Assembly (NCBI GenBank): GCA_963973975.1
Contig: CAXBCF010000006.1
Coordinates: 1 to 64,000 of the forward strand
Reading direction: 5' to 3'
DNA: 64,000 nt
Origin: UBA1494_A sp963973975
Lineage (GTDB): Bacteria; Bacteroidota; Bacteroidia; Flavobacteriales_E; Vicingaceae
In this document: one piece after another, positions 17,594-25,989 of the stretch
How positions within the stretch are numbered: the first letter of the stretch is position 1
Layout of the letters: every line of letters begins with the position of its first letter
The notes under the pieces: model-generated
Told to the model about the DNA's origin: nothing
Databases searched by the model: none
The model's input: the letters and a program-made list of their open reading frames with translations, nothing else
Program-made: the position numbers and the translations under genes

Positions 17594-18043
17594 TTAAATC
17601 TTTTTTACTTTCACAGCGTTCATTCCTTTCTGTCCGCGTTCTAGTTCAAAGCTCACTTTGTCGCCTTCAGCAACTTCTTCCATCAAACCATGAACGTGTA
17701 CAAAATAACTTTCTTGGTTTTTCAAGTCTTTGATAAATCCATATCCTTTCGAGTCGTTAAAAAAGCTTACTTTGCCTTCGTGTACCGCATCTTCAGCTTC
17801 TTCTTCTCTTTTAGGAACACCTAATTGAATGTCTTCTGCTTTTACTTTTACCTTCTTTCTAAGCTCATCTGGTGGCGTGTCGGTAAGGTTACCGTTTTCA
17901 TCCACATAAGCAATCATATTGTCCAGTCCACCACCTTCAGAGTTGGCTTTGCGCTCTTCCTTTTTTTTGAGTTTGTCTTCTTTTTTCTTCTGTCTTTTCT
18001 TTTCTTTTTCTTTTTTACTGAAGGTTTCTTGCGATCTGGCCAT
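17594..18043 (-). CDS. Cold-shock-domain protein with Lys/Glu-rich N-terminal extension
   Basis: 149 residues. Residues about 88-149 are a cold-shock domain with RNP1 KGYGFIK and RNP2 YFVHVHGL, ending AVKVKKI, which binds single-stranded RNA/DNA. Ordinary Csp proteins are about 67 residues; this one adds an 85-residue N-terminal region starting with a highly charged KKEKEKKRQKKKE helix and an acidic linker. It is encoded 50 bases downstream of the DEAD-box helicase on the same strand, so the pair may work together in RNA unwinding in the cold. Confidence 0.9.
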   Translation of the reverse strand: MARSQETFSKKEKEKKRQKKKEDKLKKKEERKANSEGGGLDNMIAYVDENGNLTDTPPDELRKKVKVKAEDIQLGVPKREEEAEDAVHEGKVSFFNDSKGYGFIKDLKNQESYFVHVHGLMEEVAEGDKVSFELERGQKGMNAVKVKKI

Positions 18044-18093
18044 ATATTATTTAAAAGGTTTTTTTAATTTACAAATTGTTTTTATAGTGCTGA

Positions 18094-19839
18094 TTAATAA
18101 CGTTTTCTGTCGGATCTTCCTTTTCCTCCGCGATCTCTTCCGCCTCTGCCTCTATCTCCACCTTGAGATTTTCCTCTTGGAGAAAATTTTCCACCGCCTT
18201 TTCTACGTTGACTTCCGCCACCACCACGTTGGTCGTTTCGGTTATTTTCAATATTCACTCGAATTTCATGTCCGCTTTCAGTTTCCAATCCAACGAATTT
18301 TTCACTGAAACCTTCGACATACTTTCTATCCAAGTTAAAAAATGTTCGCTTGTCTTGAACAGCTAAATCACTGATGTATTTTTTATTTACTTCACCAACT
18401 TCACTAACAAACTGAGAAAGGTCTTTCTCGCTCAATCCATCGTTTTTACCTAAGTTGATAAAATAGCGCTGTGGTCCGTTTACATTGTCTCTTTCTCTTC
18501 CTGAACCTTTAGCTGATGCAGATACATTTAAATTTCCTCCAGAAGCTGAATCAATTTGTTTCAACTCTTTAGAAAGCAAACGCATCAATAAATCTTCTTT
18601 TGTAATTGCTTCAAAATGTCCTTTCAAGGCATGCAAAGCTTCTTCAGCTCCTTTTTCAACCGGCATGCTCAAAATTTGCTTGGTCCAACTCAATAAACGA
18701 ACATCTTTCATTTCTGAAACACTAGGAACTTCAATTGGTTCGAAAGTCACTTTTAAGTGTCTTTCCAATTCACTAATTCTTCTTCCTTCTCTTGAATTGA
18801 TAAAAGCGATTGAAACACCTTTTTTACCTGCTCTACCTGTTCTTCCACTTCTGTGAGTATAAGCCTCTAATTGATCTGGTAATTTATGGTGTAAAACATG
18901 AGAAAGTTCACTTACATCAATTCCACGAGCGGCAACATCTGTAGCGATTAGTAATTGCATGTTTTTAGCTTTAAACCTTCGCATGGCAGCATCTCTTTGT
19001 GCTTGAGATAAATCTCCATGTAATGCTTCAACTTCATATCCTTGTTGACCCAACTCATCAGCAATTTCTTGAGTTTCTCGCTTTGTTCTACAAAACAAAA
19101 TCCCTTTCATATCAGGTTGCATGTCCAAAAATCGGCGCATTGCAGCCAATTTATCATTTGTGCGAGTGATAATATACTGGTGTGTAATGTCAACATTACT
19201 TTTTTGATCGGTATTCACAGAAACCTCTTGTGGGTTTTCCATGTATTTTTTGACAATTTTTCGAATTTCATTCGGCATGGTAGCAGAAAACAACCAAGTT
19301 GAATGCTCTACTTTAATGTTTGATAAAATATCATCAATGTCTTCTTTGAAACCCATGTTCAGCATTTCGTCTGCTTCATCTAGGACAACGTATCTAACTT
19401 GATCTAATTTAATTGCTTTTCTGCGAATTAAATCCAACAACCTTCCGGGAGTTGCAACTACAATTTGAGTTGGACGTTTTAATGCTTTGATTTGATTAGT
19501 AATGGCCGCTCCACCGTAAACTACCTCAACATTCAAAGATTTATAATTCGAAGATAATTCAATAATTTGTTTCGCAGTTTGTTGACCCAACTCTCTAGTT
19601 GGTGCCATAATTAATGCCTGTGTTGCATTGTTATTACTATCTACTAGGTCAATTAGCGGCAAACCAAAGGCTGCTGTTTTTCCAGTACCAGTTTGCGCAA
19701 GCCCGATAAAATCGCTTCGGTCTTTACTTAATAATAGTGGAATAGATTTTTCTTGGATTGGGGTTGGTTTGGTAAAACCAATTTGTTCTAATACTTTCAG
19801 AAGGTTTTCTGAAAGTCCTAAGTCTTTGAAGGTATTCAA
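18094..19839 (-). CDS. DEAD-box RNA helicase with DbpA-type domain and RGG tail (TTG start)
   Basis: 581 residues from TTG 19839. It has Q-motif GFTKPTPIQ, Walker A AQTGTGKT (about 48-55), DEAD in VLDEADEML, SAT in LFSATMP and motif VI HRSGRTGRAG. A DbpA/CsdA-type RNA-binding domain follows at about 455-530 (RYFINLGKNDGLS), then a glycine/arginine-rich tail of about 45 residues with RGG repeats. The TTG start gives the family N-terminus MNTFKDLGLS. The only upstream ATG, at 19920, precedes a TACTTTTG promoter box at 19863-19870 and would not be transcribed from it. The probable role is ribosome assembly or cold-stress RNA remodelling. Confidence 0.9.
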   Translation of the reverse strand: MNTFKDLGLSENLLKVLEQIGFTKPTPIQEKSIPLLLSKDRSDFIGLAQTGTGKTAAFGLPLIDLVDSNNNATQALIMAPTRELGQQTAKQIIELSSNYKSLNVEVVYGGAAITNQIKALKRPTQIVVATPGRLLDLIRRKAIKLDQVRYVVLDEADEMLNMGFKEDIDDILSNIKVEHSTWLFSATMPNEIRKIVKKYMENPQEVSVNTDQKSNVDITHQYIITRTNDKLAAMRRFLDMQPDMKGILFCRTKRETQEIADELGQQGYEVEALHGDLSQAQRDAAMRRFKAKNMQLLIATDVAARGIDVSELSHVLHHKLPDQLEAYTHRSGRTGRAGKKGVSIAFINSREGRRISELERHLKVTFEPIEVPSVSEMKDVRLLSWTKQILSMPVEKGAEEALHALKGHFEAITKEDLLMRLLSKELKQIDSASGGNLNVSASAKGSGRERDNVNGPQRYFINLGKNDGLSEKDLSQFVSEVGEVNKKYISDLAVQDKRTFFNLDRKYVEGFSEKFVGLETESGHEIRVNIENNRNDQRGGGGSQRRKGGGKFSPRGKSQGGDRGRGGRDRGGKGRSDRKRY

Positions 19840-19862
19840 TAAATGATTGTTATAATGAATTG

Positions 19863-19870
19863 CAAAAGTA
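19863..19870 (-). promoter_or_regulatory. TAnnTTTG box of the DEAD helicase / cold-shock operon
   Basis: Minus-strand TACTTTTG, 23 bases before the proposed TTG start. It decides the start choice: a message beginning near 19857 excludes the upstream in-frame ATG. Confidence 0.6.
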
Positions 19871-19920
19871 CCTAAAGCAAATGGATTTATGGGTATGAAG
19901 CTGGAATTATAAAAAAACAA

Positions 19921-20613
19921 GGCTCTTTCAGAGCATTTTCAGCCTTTTAATGCATTGCTTCATGTTCGATTCTCTAGTAAAGTTTATTGAAGTTGTTCTG
20001 ATTCAAACCAAATTATGTGAACTTTTCGTCATTTTCTGTGCGAAATCTATCGAATTTCTTTAAATTTTGATAAATATACACTATTTGTGAAAATATATTA
20101 GATGTGGAAGTATCTACATGTATATGAAAATAAAAATAATTCATTTGAGAACCGCCTAGGCAGGTTTTTGGTTCGTTCTTTTAGAGAAGCAAAAAAATGA
20201 ACATAAGTCATAATTTTGTTTTCCTTAATTTCTTTTTGTGTGGTACAAAAAGAAACAAAAAACCCACGGCATTACAAAATTTCAAGAAAATCTACGCAGC
20301 CACCAACCACAGCTAAAAAAAACTCTTCCCGATTAAAATCGTGAATCAAACAGTTTTTTAGCTAATACCCGCCCTACCTGCTTGATTTTTACAAAATTTT
20401 CTATAAGCCGACCATTGCGTTTCATTGAAAACATTTTTGTTCCGTTTCATAAAATGGTTTCCTAATTTTCTATCTAAAAAATATTATGAAAATGAATAAA
20501 TGGCCTTTAAAAAATTTGATTTCTAATCGAAGCGAAGCCGAAGGGTTGGAGAAGCAAAAAAATGAACCTATAAAATACAATTTTCAAACAAGCCAATGGA
20601 TTAATTGATAGAT
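19921..20613 (+). repeat. Non-coding, repeat-rich spacer (modular repeat A, about 20154-20560)
   Basis: No credible gene in about 700 bases. From 20154 the sequence holds a GCCTAGGC palindrome, GCAGGTTTTTGGTTCGTTCT (20160-20179), a hairpin TTTCTTTTTGT-GTGGT-ACAAAAAGAAA (20229-20255), the phrase AGAAGCAAAAAAATGAAC twice (20184-20201 and near 20550) and a 55-base unit at 20485-20539. That unit recurs in inverse orientation at 63931-63985 with 2 mismatches. The 20160-20179 block also recurs inverted at 63753-63772 (18 of 20 identical). The order of blocks differs between the two places, so this looks like a mosaic of dispersed repeat modules. Confidence 0.75.
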
Positions 20614-21126
20614 TTAAAATAAACTTTTTACTGCTAAACTAAAACCATCACTATTAAACCAGTTTTGCCTGTTCGCCTCCTCCACTATTCTAGCTATTCG
20701 GTGTTTAAATGATTCTTGTAGAAATTGATTCTCAATATACACAAGCGCATGCCTAAAAGATTTGAGCATGCTTCTGTAAAATGCATCAGACTTTACAGGT
20801 GTCTCAGCACAAAAGGTTTGAGCAATTTCTAGATTAAACAACATTAAGTCGGCTATTCTTTCAGGGTCTGCTTCTAAGTTTATGAGTTGAGTAATTTCCT
20901 TTTGAGCAACTGAAACTCGTTTTTTGGGTTTTCGCTTTCCCTCTGGGAAGTACTCTTTTCCAATTTTGCTTTTTGAAAGCTCAAAGCGCTTGACCTCATT
21001 TGGATTGAATGAAAAGTCATAAAACTCCTTCACCGATTTAAAACGCTGGTACAAATCTAGCACCTGACTCTCTAGTTCTTTGCGTTTTAATTCTTTAAGG
21101 AATTGTTCTAATTGACGTTTACTCAT
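20614..21126 (-). CDS. DUF6155-like protein of unknown function
   Basis: 170 residues, soluble, Lys/Arg-rich. It begins with an amphipathic helix (KRQLEQFLKELKRKELESQ), then DLYQRFKSVKEFYDFSFNPN and EYFPEGKRKPKKRVSVAQKEI, and ends with long helices around MLKSFRHALVYIENQ. This matches my recollection of the Bacteroidota DUF6155 family (helical, KxYFP followed by a basic stretch), but I cannot confirm it. Function is unknown. It stands alone between two non-coding, repeat-bearing gaps. Confidence 0.7.
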   Translation of the reverse strand: MSKRQLEQFLKELKRKELESQVLDLYQRFKSVKEFYDFSFNPNEVKRFELSKSKIGKEYFPEGKRKPKKRVSVAQKEITQLINLEADPERIADLMLFNLEIAQTFCAETPVKSDAFYRSMLKSFRHALVYIENQFLQESFKHRIARIVEEANRQNWFNSDGFSLAVKSLF

Positions 21127-21152
21127 AGTACAAAAATTAGCATTTAATTACG

Positions 21153-21240
21153 AATTGGTGAATTAAGAATTACCAATTACTAATCTGTTAATTATGAATC
21201 TGTTAATTATGAATCTGTGAATTAAGAATCAAAAATTAAG
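21153..21240. repeat. 15-bp AT-rich tandem repeat
   Basis: Two perfect copies of AATCTGTTAATTATG (21182-21196, 21197-21211), a third with two changes (21212-21226), and weaker copies on both sides (AATTGGTGAATTAAG near 21153; AATCAAAAATTAAG to 21240). It sits just upstream of the DUF6155-like gene. Short AT-rich arrays like this can vary in copy number between strains. Confidence 0.7.
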
Positions 21241-21525
21241 AATGTTAGTCACTAGACTTCGTGAATACAGTGACGAGTAATTTATTAGCTTTAAAACTTT
21301 GTGCACTTGGCGAAATCCTTTGTGTACATTGCGGTTAATCAACACAGCTTTAAGTTAAATCCTATCCAGAGGAAGTTGTAAGTACTTAAAAAAGAAGTCT
21401 CTTGTTAAAATTAAAAAAGTTGATTTTCATTCAACTTAACTTAAGGCATTTTATAAATCTGCTTTTCTTGAAATCGCTTATTGTCTCAACTAGTTTCTTC
21501 TGTTTAAAAAAGTAAAAGAAAAGCC
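21241..21525. other. Non-coding gap with a periodic TTTGTG sequence
   Basis: The 399-base space between the DUF6155-like and hydrolase genes has no gene. Besides the tandem repeat, 21298-21340 shows a roughly 12-base periodic pattern (CTTTGTGCACTTGGCGAAAT, then CCTTTGTGTACATTGCGGTT), like decayed intergenic repeats of Bacteroidota. The rest is AT-rich without a recognised signal. Confidence 0.5.
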
Positions 21526-22296
21526 TTACCCAATAAACGCAATTGCTTTCTCATTGAATAAATCAGCTTGTTCAATATTTACTACGTGGCCGCAGTTGGG
21601 AATAATGGCTAATTGAGAATTTTTGTGGAGTTGAGTGATTTTTTGGATGCTTGGTAAAAACATGTGGTCTTGCTCTCCCATTATGTAAAGCGTTGGCAAG
21701 GCTACTTCTGTTCCACGAAAAAACTTGAGCAGTGGATTAACTTCTGCAACCAATGAAAACCATTTCTTAAATTCATATTGATCGAGTTTCTTGGCTTCAT
21801 TTACAAAAATTGAACGAGAATGTCGGTGATTCTTACGAGGCAAAATTACAAACGCAAAAAACCGATAAAGCAGCATATAAGGCAACACCGACTTAAAAGT
21901 ATCGCCTAAACGCATCAGCAACTGACCTCTGAAATTCATTTTCATAATTGCACCACCCAACACCATGCTTTTCACTTTGTCGGGAAAACGTTCTGCAATT
22001 TCTCGAATAATAATGGTACCCAAAGAAATCCCGATAAAATGAGTTGATTGAATTTTTAAGTGATTCAAGACTTCAACCACATCATCACTTACAACCTTAA
22101 AACTATAAGATTTAATTTTTTCAATGAATGACTTTTTAGATTTTCCATGACCTCTTAAGTCAATTAAAACCAGGTTGTACTTTTCCTTAAAAGCTCTAAT
22201 TTGCTTGAACCAAATAGAACTGCTCCCTCCTGCTCCATGGATAAAAGTAACGTATTCTTGAGAAGTTTTATGCTTGTAAAGCCGATAGTATAACAT
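21526..22296 (-). CDS. Alpha/beta-hydrolase
   Basis: 256 residues, cytoplasmic. Oxyanion loop HGAGGSSSIW at 20-29, LIDLRGHGKS near 45-53, nucleophile elbow GISLGT (S91), acid near MGEQDHMF and histidine in NCGHVVNIE. Ser-Asp-His triad is complete. The general type covers esterases, lactonases and C-C hydrolases; the substrate cannot be told. Transcribed alone; a TAACTTTG box lies about 48 bases upstream of the ATG. Confidence 0.85.
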   Translation of the reverse strand: MLYYRLYKHKTSQEYVTFIHGAGGSSSIWFKQIRAFKEKYNLVLIDLRGHGKSKKSFIEKIKSYSFKVVSDDVVEVLNHLKIQSTHFIGISLGTIIIREIAERFPDKVKSMVLGGAIMKMNFRGQLLMRLGDTFKSVLPYMLLYRFFAFVILPRKNHRHSRSIFVNEAKKLDQYEFKKWFSLVAEVNPLLKFFRGTEVALPTLYIMGEQDHMFLPSIQKITQLHKNSQLAIIPNCGHVVNIEQADLFNEKAIAFIG

Positions 22297-22344
22297 AATT
22301 CAGAAACACCCTTAAAGGCTTATTGTTGAAATCAAAAATTACTG

Positions 22345-22352
22345 CAAAGTTA
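22345..22352 (-). promoter_or_regulatory. TAnnTTTG box of the alpha/beta-hydrolase gene
   Basis: Minus-strand TAACTTTG, exact consensus, giving a predicted leader of about 43 bases to the ATG at 22296. Confidence 0.5.
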
Positions 22353-22482
22353 TCCATTCAGTTTAATAAATAACTGAAGTAAATTCAAAAGAAGTAGTAA
22401 TTAATAAGACTTAAGGAATTAAATTTTTTTATGTTAGTTATATAAACTATCTTACGAGTTCTTTAACTTTAAAAACAAACTC

Positions 22483-22914
22483 ATGGAAAATACCAATCAA
22501 CCAAACGAAAGAGATCGATTAGCTCACTTATTAACGATGGGTGTGATTGCAGGACTTATTGCTTCTGCGGTTAATATCTGCTACATGTTTTTTTATGAAG
22601 GTATAACTGGCTATAGCATGAATGAGTATATAAATGTACTTTCCGTTTCTATTGCGACTTTTATTCCGGCAATCTTTGTTGCTCTGATTTATTTTAGCTT
22701 AAGAAGGGTAATGAAATACCAATCTGCATTGAATGTTTTTCTGTTTATTGTAATTTTCTTTTCGCTTTTAAGTTTTATCGGCCCTTTGAGCAATCACTTA
22801 CCAAATGGAGATGAAATGCCACCCGAATTTACAGGGTTGACGATTCCAATGCACATTCTAGCACCAGTAATATATATTACAATGATTGTGAGATCTGTTT
22901 CTGTTAAAGAATAG
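22483..22914 (+). CDS. Small four-TM membrane protein (DUF6069-like)
   Basis: 143 residues with four predicted membrane helices at about 16-38, 48-70, 82-102 and 120-138, and a short polar N-terminus. Pattern and length resemble DUF6069 proteins, found singly in Bacteroidota and Actinobacteria; this match is from memory and unconfirmed. A conserved-looking PLSNHLPNGDEMPPEFTGL loop sits between helices 3 and 4. No neighbour points to a function; it converges on the helicase gene with 6 bases between stops. Confidence 0.65.
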   Translation: MENTNQPNERDRLAHLLTMGVIAGLIASAVNICYMFFYEGITGYSMNEYINVLSVSIATFIPAIFVALIYFSLRRVMKYQSALNVFLFIVIFFSLLSFIGPLSNHLPNGDEMPPEFTGLTIPMHILAPVIYITMIVRSVSVKE

Positions 22915-22920
22915 TTTTAT

Positions 22921-24459
22921 TTAGCCTTTGGCAACATATTCTTTGCGAATCGCGCCATTTAACCTTCTAGTATAATCTTCTTCAAGCCAAACAAGGTAAT
23001 TTTTGGTTGTTTTAATGGTGCAATACGTGTAGTGCTTTATACGGTCTTGAATATCATCTTTCAATAATTTAGCTAAATCCAATGCATCCCACATATCATC
23101 AGCGTTTTCAAGACACATTCTTACATGCTGATCAATCGATTTTTGAATCACTGTTTTAGAATGCTCTCCAAAACGCATGGCTTTGTCGTATTCCTTCTTC
23201 ACATTAAATTCAATGTCATCAGATTTTGAGAATTTCTTTTTAAGTGCATCGGGCATTTGATAAATAAACTGCCTTTCGATGATTTCATCAGACTTTAAAT
23301 CATCATAATACTGATGCGGTGCTTGAAAAATATGGTACCAATCTACCGGAGAATCCCACAAACCAAAACGGTGCAAATTATTTCCCAAATCAATAACAGT
23401 AAAGTGTTTTTTATTGGGCAATACACGTGAACCTCTTCCAATCATCTGATGGTACAAAGCCAATGAACGGGTTGCACGGTTCAAAATAATGGTTTCAACT
23501 GTTGGTTCATCAAAGCCGGTTGTCAAAATTCCAACTGAAGTTAAAATGGCATCTGGTGTATTTTTAAACCAAGTCAAGATTTCTCTTCGTTCTTGCTCCC
23601 CTACATGGTGATCTAAATGACGAATATCATAACCCGCAGCTTTAAAAGTGTCATAAACTCCAAAAGAAGTTGCAATACCATTATTAAAAATCAAGGTTTT
23701 CTTAAACAATGATTTCTCTTCGTAGGCACGCAAGAGTTTTTCTTGCATCATGAAGTTACCATAAAGCTGCTCAGAAGATTTAACGGTATAGTCACCATTA
23801 ATACCAATTTTCAAACTATCTAGCTGAACATTGTAACTGTAGGTGGTGGCTTTTGACAAATAACCCATCTGCACAAGATTAGAAATAGACTCGCCTATCA
23901 CTAATTCTTGGTAGTTTTCATTCATTGGCAACTTAATGCTAGAACTCAAAGGCGTGGCAGTTACTCCTAAAATATTGACCTCGTCAAAATACTTAAACAA
24001 CTTTCTAAAACTGTTGTAATGCGCTTCATCAATAATAACTAAGCCTAAATTATTCAGCGTAATTTTTTCGTCCTGCAAGCGATTGTTGAGTGTTTCCACC
24101 ATGGCAACAAAGCAGGTGTATTCATTTCCGTCTTCAACAGATTTTACTTGGCTGTTGATGATTTTTGTATTCACTCCAAACTCTGTCAGCATTTCCGAAG
24201 TTTGCTTACAAAGCTCAATTCTGTGAGTGAGAATTAGTACTTTTTTGTTGGTAGTTTTAATGTATCTTCTCGCTATTTCAGAAAAAATAACTGTTTTTCC
24301 ACCTCCCGTAGGTAATTGAAAAAGAACATTGTGATTATCCTTTAAATCATTGAGTTTATCTGATATTCTTTGTATGGCTTCTTCTTGAAAAGGATATAAA
24401 TCTTTACCTTCATCGCCTTCTTCTACTTCTGTGAGGTCAATCGTCTTTGAATCGTTCAT
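22921..24459 (-). CDS. SSL2-like DEAD/DEAH superfamily 2 helicase
   Basis: 512 residues. Walker A LPTGGGKTVIF near 47-57, motif II DEAH (VIIDEAHYNSF), motif III-like GVTATPL, then the second RecA domain with MIGRGSR (motif VI). This is the SSL2/RadD-like SF2 group acting on DNA or RNA. I start at ATG 24459; an in-frame TTG at 24471 is part of the TACTTTTG promoter box, so cannot be in the message. The predicted leader is only about 4 bases. No nuclease or methylase partner is adjacent, so a defence role is not supported. Confidence 0.85.
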   Translation of the reverse strand: MNDSKTIDLTEVEEGDEGKDLYPFQEEAIQRISDKLNDLKDNHNVLFQLPTGGGKTVIFSEIARRYIKTTNKKVLILTHRIELCKQTSEMLTEFGVNTKIINSQVKSVEDGNEYTCFVAMVETLNNRLQDEKITLNNLGLVIIDEAHYNSFRKLFKYFDEVNILGVTATPLSSSIKLPMNENYQELVIGESISNLVQMGYLSKATTYSYNVQLDSLKIGINGDYTVKSSEQLYGNFMMQEKLLRAYEEKSLFKKTLIFNNGIATSFGVYDTFKAAGYDIRHLDHHVGEQERREILTWFKNTPDAILTSVGILTTGFDEPTVETIILNRATRSLALYHQMIGRGSRVLPNKKHFTVIDLGNNLHRFGLWDSPVDWYHIFQAPHQYYDDLKSDEIIERQFIYQMPDALKKKFSKSDDIEFNVKKEYDKAMRFGEHSKTVIQKSIDQHVRMCLENADDMWDALDLAKLLKDDIQDRIKHYTYCTIKTTKNYLVWLEEDYTRRLNGAIRKEYVAKG

Positions 24460-24468
24460 AGCTAGTTG

Positions 24469-24476
24469 CAAAAGTA
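24469..24476 (-). promoter_or_regulatory. TAnnTTTG box giving a near-leaderless helicase mRNA
   Basis: Minus-strand TACTTTTG; its last base is 10 bases before the A of ATG 24459, so the start site falls just before or at the codon. Confidence 0.6.
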
Positions 24477-24603
24477 GTCACTTTCTTAAGTATTTCATAA
24501 GTTTATAAGAGATACCAACAATTTTACTTTTGTTTGAAGAGTACAAAGCCTTGTATTCAAATACTTAATGTGCTTTCTTAATTATTATTAACTCAAAAAT
24601 TAA

Positions 24604-24611
24604 TACATTTG
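24604..24611 (+). promoter_or_regulatory. TAnnTTTG box of the T9SS type A substrate gene
   Basis: TACATTTG, exact consensus. An in-frame TTG at 24609 lies inside the box; the ATG at 24636 with its signal peptide is therefore the start, with a leader of about 19 bases. Confidence 0.6.
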
Positions 24612-24635
24612 GAGAAACCAATAATTCCAAACCCG

Positions 24636-25949
24636 ATGAGATTCTTAATCAGCCTATTTTTAGTTTTCATAGTTGGAAGTCCAATTTCTATTGCCAAAGA
24701 CACTTCAACAAACAAATCAGAAGTAAAACAAATTCTGAGTACAATTAATAAATATTGGAAAGATCAATCAATTCAAAAACAATTAGATTACAAGCATCTA
24801 AAGCACTTAAATGAAAATGAACTCATTCAACTTCACCTCCAACTTGTGGTTGAAAAATTGATTACATCACCCAATCCTCTTCTATCCGAAAAACAAATGC
24901 ATAATCGTTTGAGAGGACTCAATAAGCTTCAATGTTATTTAGAAACAGGTATTTTTCCGATTAACACGAAACATGCTTATAGAATTCCCTATTTTATTGA
25001 TGATTTCGGAACTGCTTGCGCTGTTGGACACATGATTATTGAAAGTGGAGAAAAAGCACTTGCTCAAAAAATAGCAAGTGAAAATAACTACAAGTATTTG
25101 GAGGAAATGGATTATCCTGAAATGCTTGCTTGGGCTAATGAAAATGGTTTTACTTTGGAAGAGTTAAAATGGATTCAACCTGCCTACCAGCCTCAATGTC
25201 CTTTGGGAACCTACAGACATCCTAAGTGCCACAATGATAATGGCTGCATAAACCCTGATTTTAGAGCTGATAGTTTAATCCCACCTTACCAAACACTTGT
25301 GGAGTATAACGATGGACTAAATGGCTGGGTAACCGACACGAACGGATCTTTTCTTCAATTTTTTGGAGCTAGACCCGGAGATCACCGAATAACTGTTACG
25401 GATTCTTTAAATCAAACACGCGTTTATTTATATACCATCAACAATCCAGCTGAAATTATTATCAACTACACCATTAGCCCTCCTAGCGATTCTGTTACTT
25501 GCAATGCAGAAGTCAACTTTCAAATATACAATGCTGCTTCACCAATTACATATCAACTATATAGCCCAAGTTTACAGATATTTAGCACCAACAATAATGG
25601 GAGCTTTGATAGTTTATGTGCAGGCGATTACACCATTGTAGTAAGAGATTCGAATTATTGTCAAGTTGGAGATGTATTCTCTATAGATCTTCTTACCTCT
25701 TTAGAAAGTCAATCAATCAAAGAAATAAAAACCTATCCAAACCCATTTAACAATCTATTATTTATTGAAACAAGTTCTAAAAGTCCGATTGATTATAGAA
25801 TTTACGATATCAGCGGAAAACTGATTGAATCAAACCAACAACTTAACTCTAATCAAATTTCAACCGAGCATTTATCAAAAGGAATTTATTTCTTTGATTT
25901 TACACTTGATGAAAAACGCTATAGAAGAAAAATGATAAAGTCTAATTAG
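24636..25949 (+). CDS. Secreted protein with T9SS type A sorting domain
   Basis: 437 residues from ATG 24636. Signal peptide FLISLFLVFIVGSPISIA. A helical N-terminal region of about 180 residues ends with HAYRIPYFIDDFGTACAVGHMI. The middle (about 185-350) holds cysteine-bearing, beta-rich segments resembling SprB/PKD-like repeats. The last about 75 residues are a type A sorting domain: YPNPFNN, a YDISGK strand and LSKGIYFFDF ending in Lys-rich KRYRRKMIKSN. It should be exported by Sec and then by the type IX system to the cell surface or medium. The N-terminal domain's function is unknown. Confidence 0.85.
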   Translation: MRFLISLFLVFIVGSPISIAKDTSTNKSEVKQILSTINKYWKDQSIQKQLDYKHLKHLNENELIQLHLQLVVEKLITSPNPLLSEKQMHNRLRGLNKLQCYLETGIFPINTKHAYRIPYFIDDFGTACAVGHMIIESGEKALAQKIASENNYKYLEEMDYPEMLAWANENGFTLEELKWIQPAYQPQCPLGTYRHPKCHNDNGCINPDFRADSLIPPYQTLVEYNDGLNGWVTDTNGSFLQFFGARPGDHRITVTDSLNQTRVYLYTINNPAEIIINYTISPPSDSVTCNAEVNFQIYNAASPITYQLYSPSLQIFSTNNNGSFDSLCAGDYTIVVRDSNYCQVGDVFSIDLLTSLESQSIKEIKTYPNPFNNLLFIETSSKSPIDYRIYDISGKLIESNQQLNSNQISTEHLSKGIYFFDFTLDEKRYRRKMIKSN

Positions 25950-25962
25950 CACTTCAATTCGT

Positions 25963-25970
25963 TAATTTTG
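25963..25970 (+). promoter_or_regulatory. TAnnTTTG box of prfC
   Basis: TAATTTTG, exact consensus, 19 bases upstream of the prfC ATG (leader about 13 bases). Confidence 0.6.
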
Positions 25971-25989
25971 TGCCCAATTTTTAGAGTAC

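Noticed and set aside
17919..18308. 129-codon plus-strand frame opposite the cold-shock and helicase genes
   Set aside because: It is the antisense of the Lys-rich and RGG segments, giving a Phe/Leu/Ser-rich artefact; the minus strand has intact helicase and Csp motifs.
20229..20255. Hairpin as a terminator of a nearby gene
   Set aside because: No gene ends within 350 bases on either strand in the right direction; it is better explained as part of repeat A.
22921..24459. SSL2-like helicase as part of a defence system
   Set aside because: Neighbours are a small membrane protein and a T9SS substrate; no nuclease, methylase or toxin gene is adjacent.
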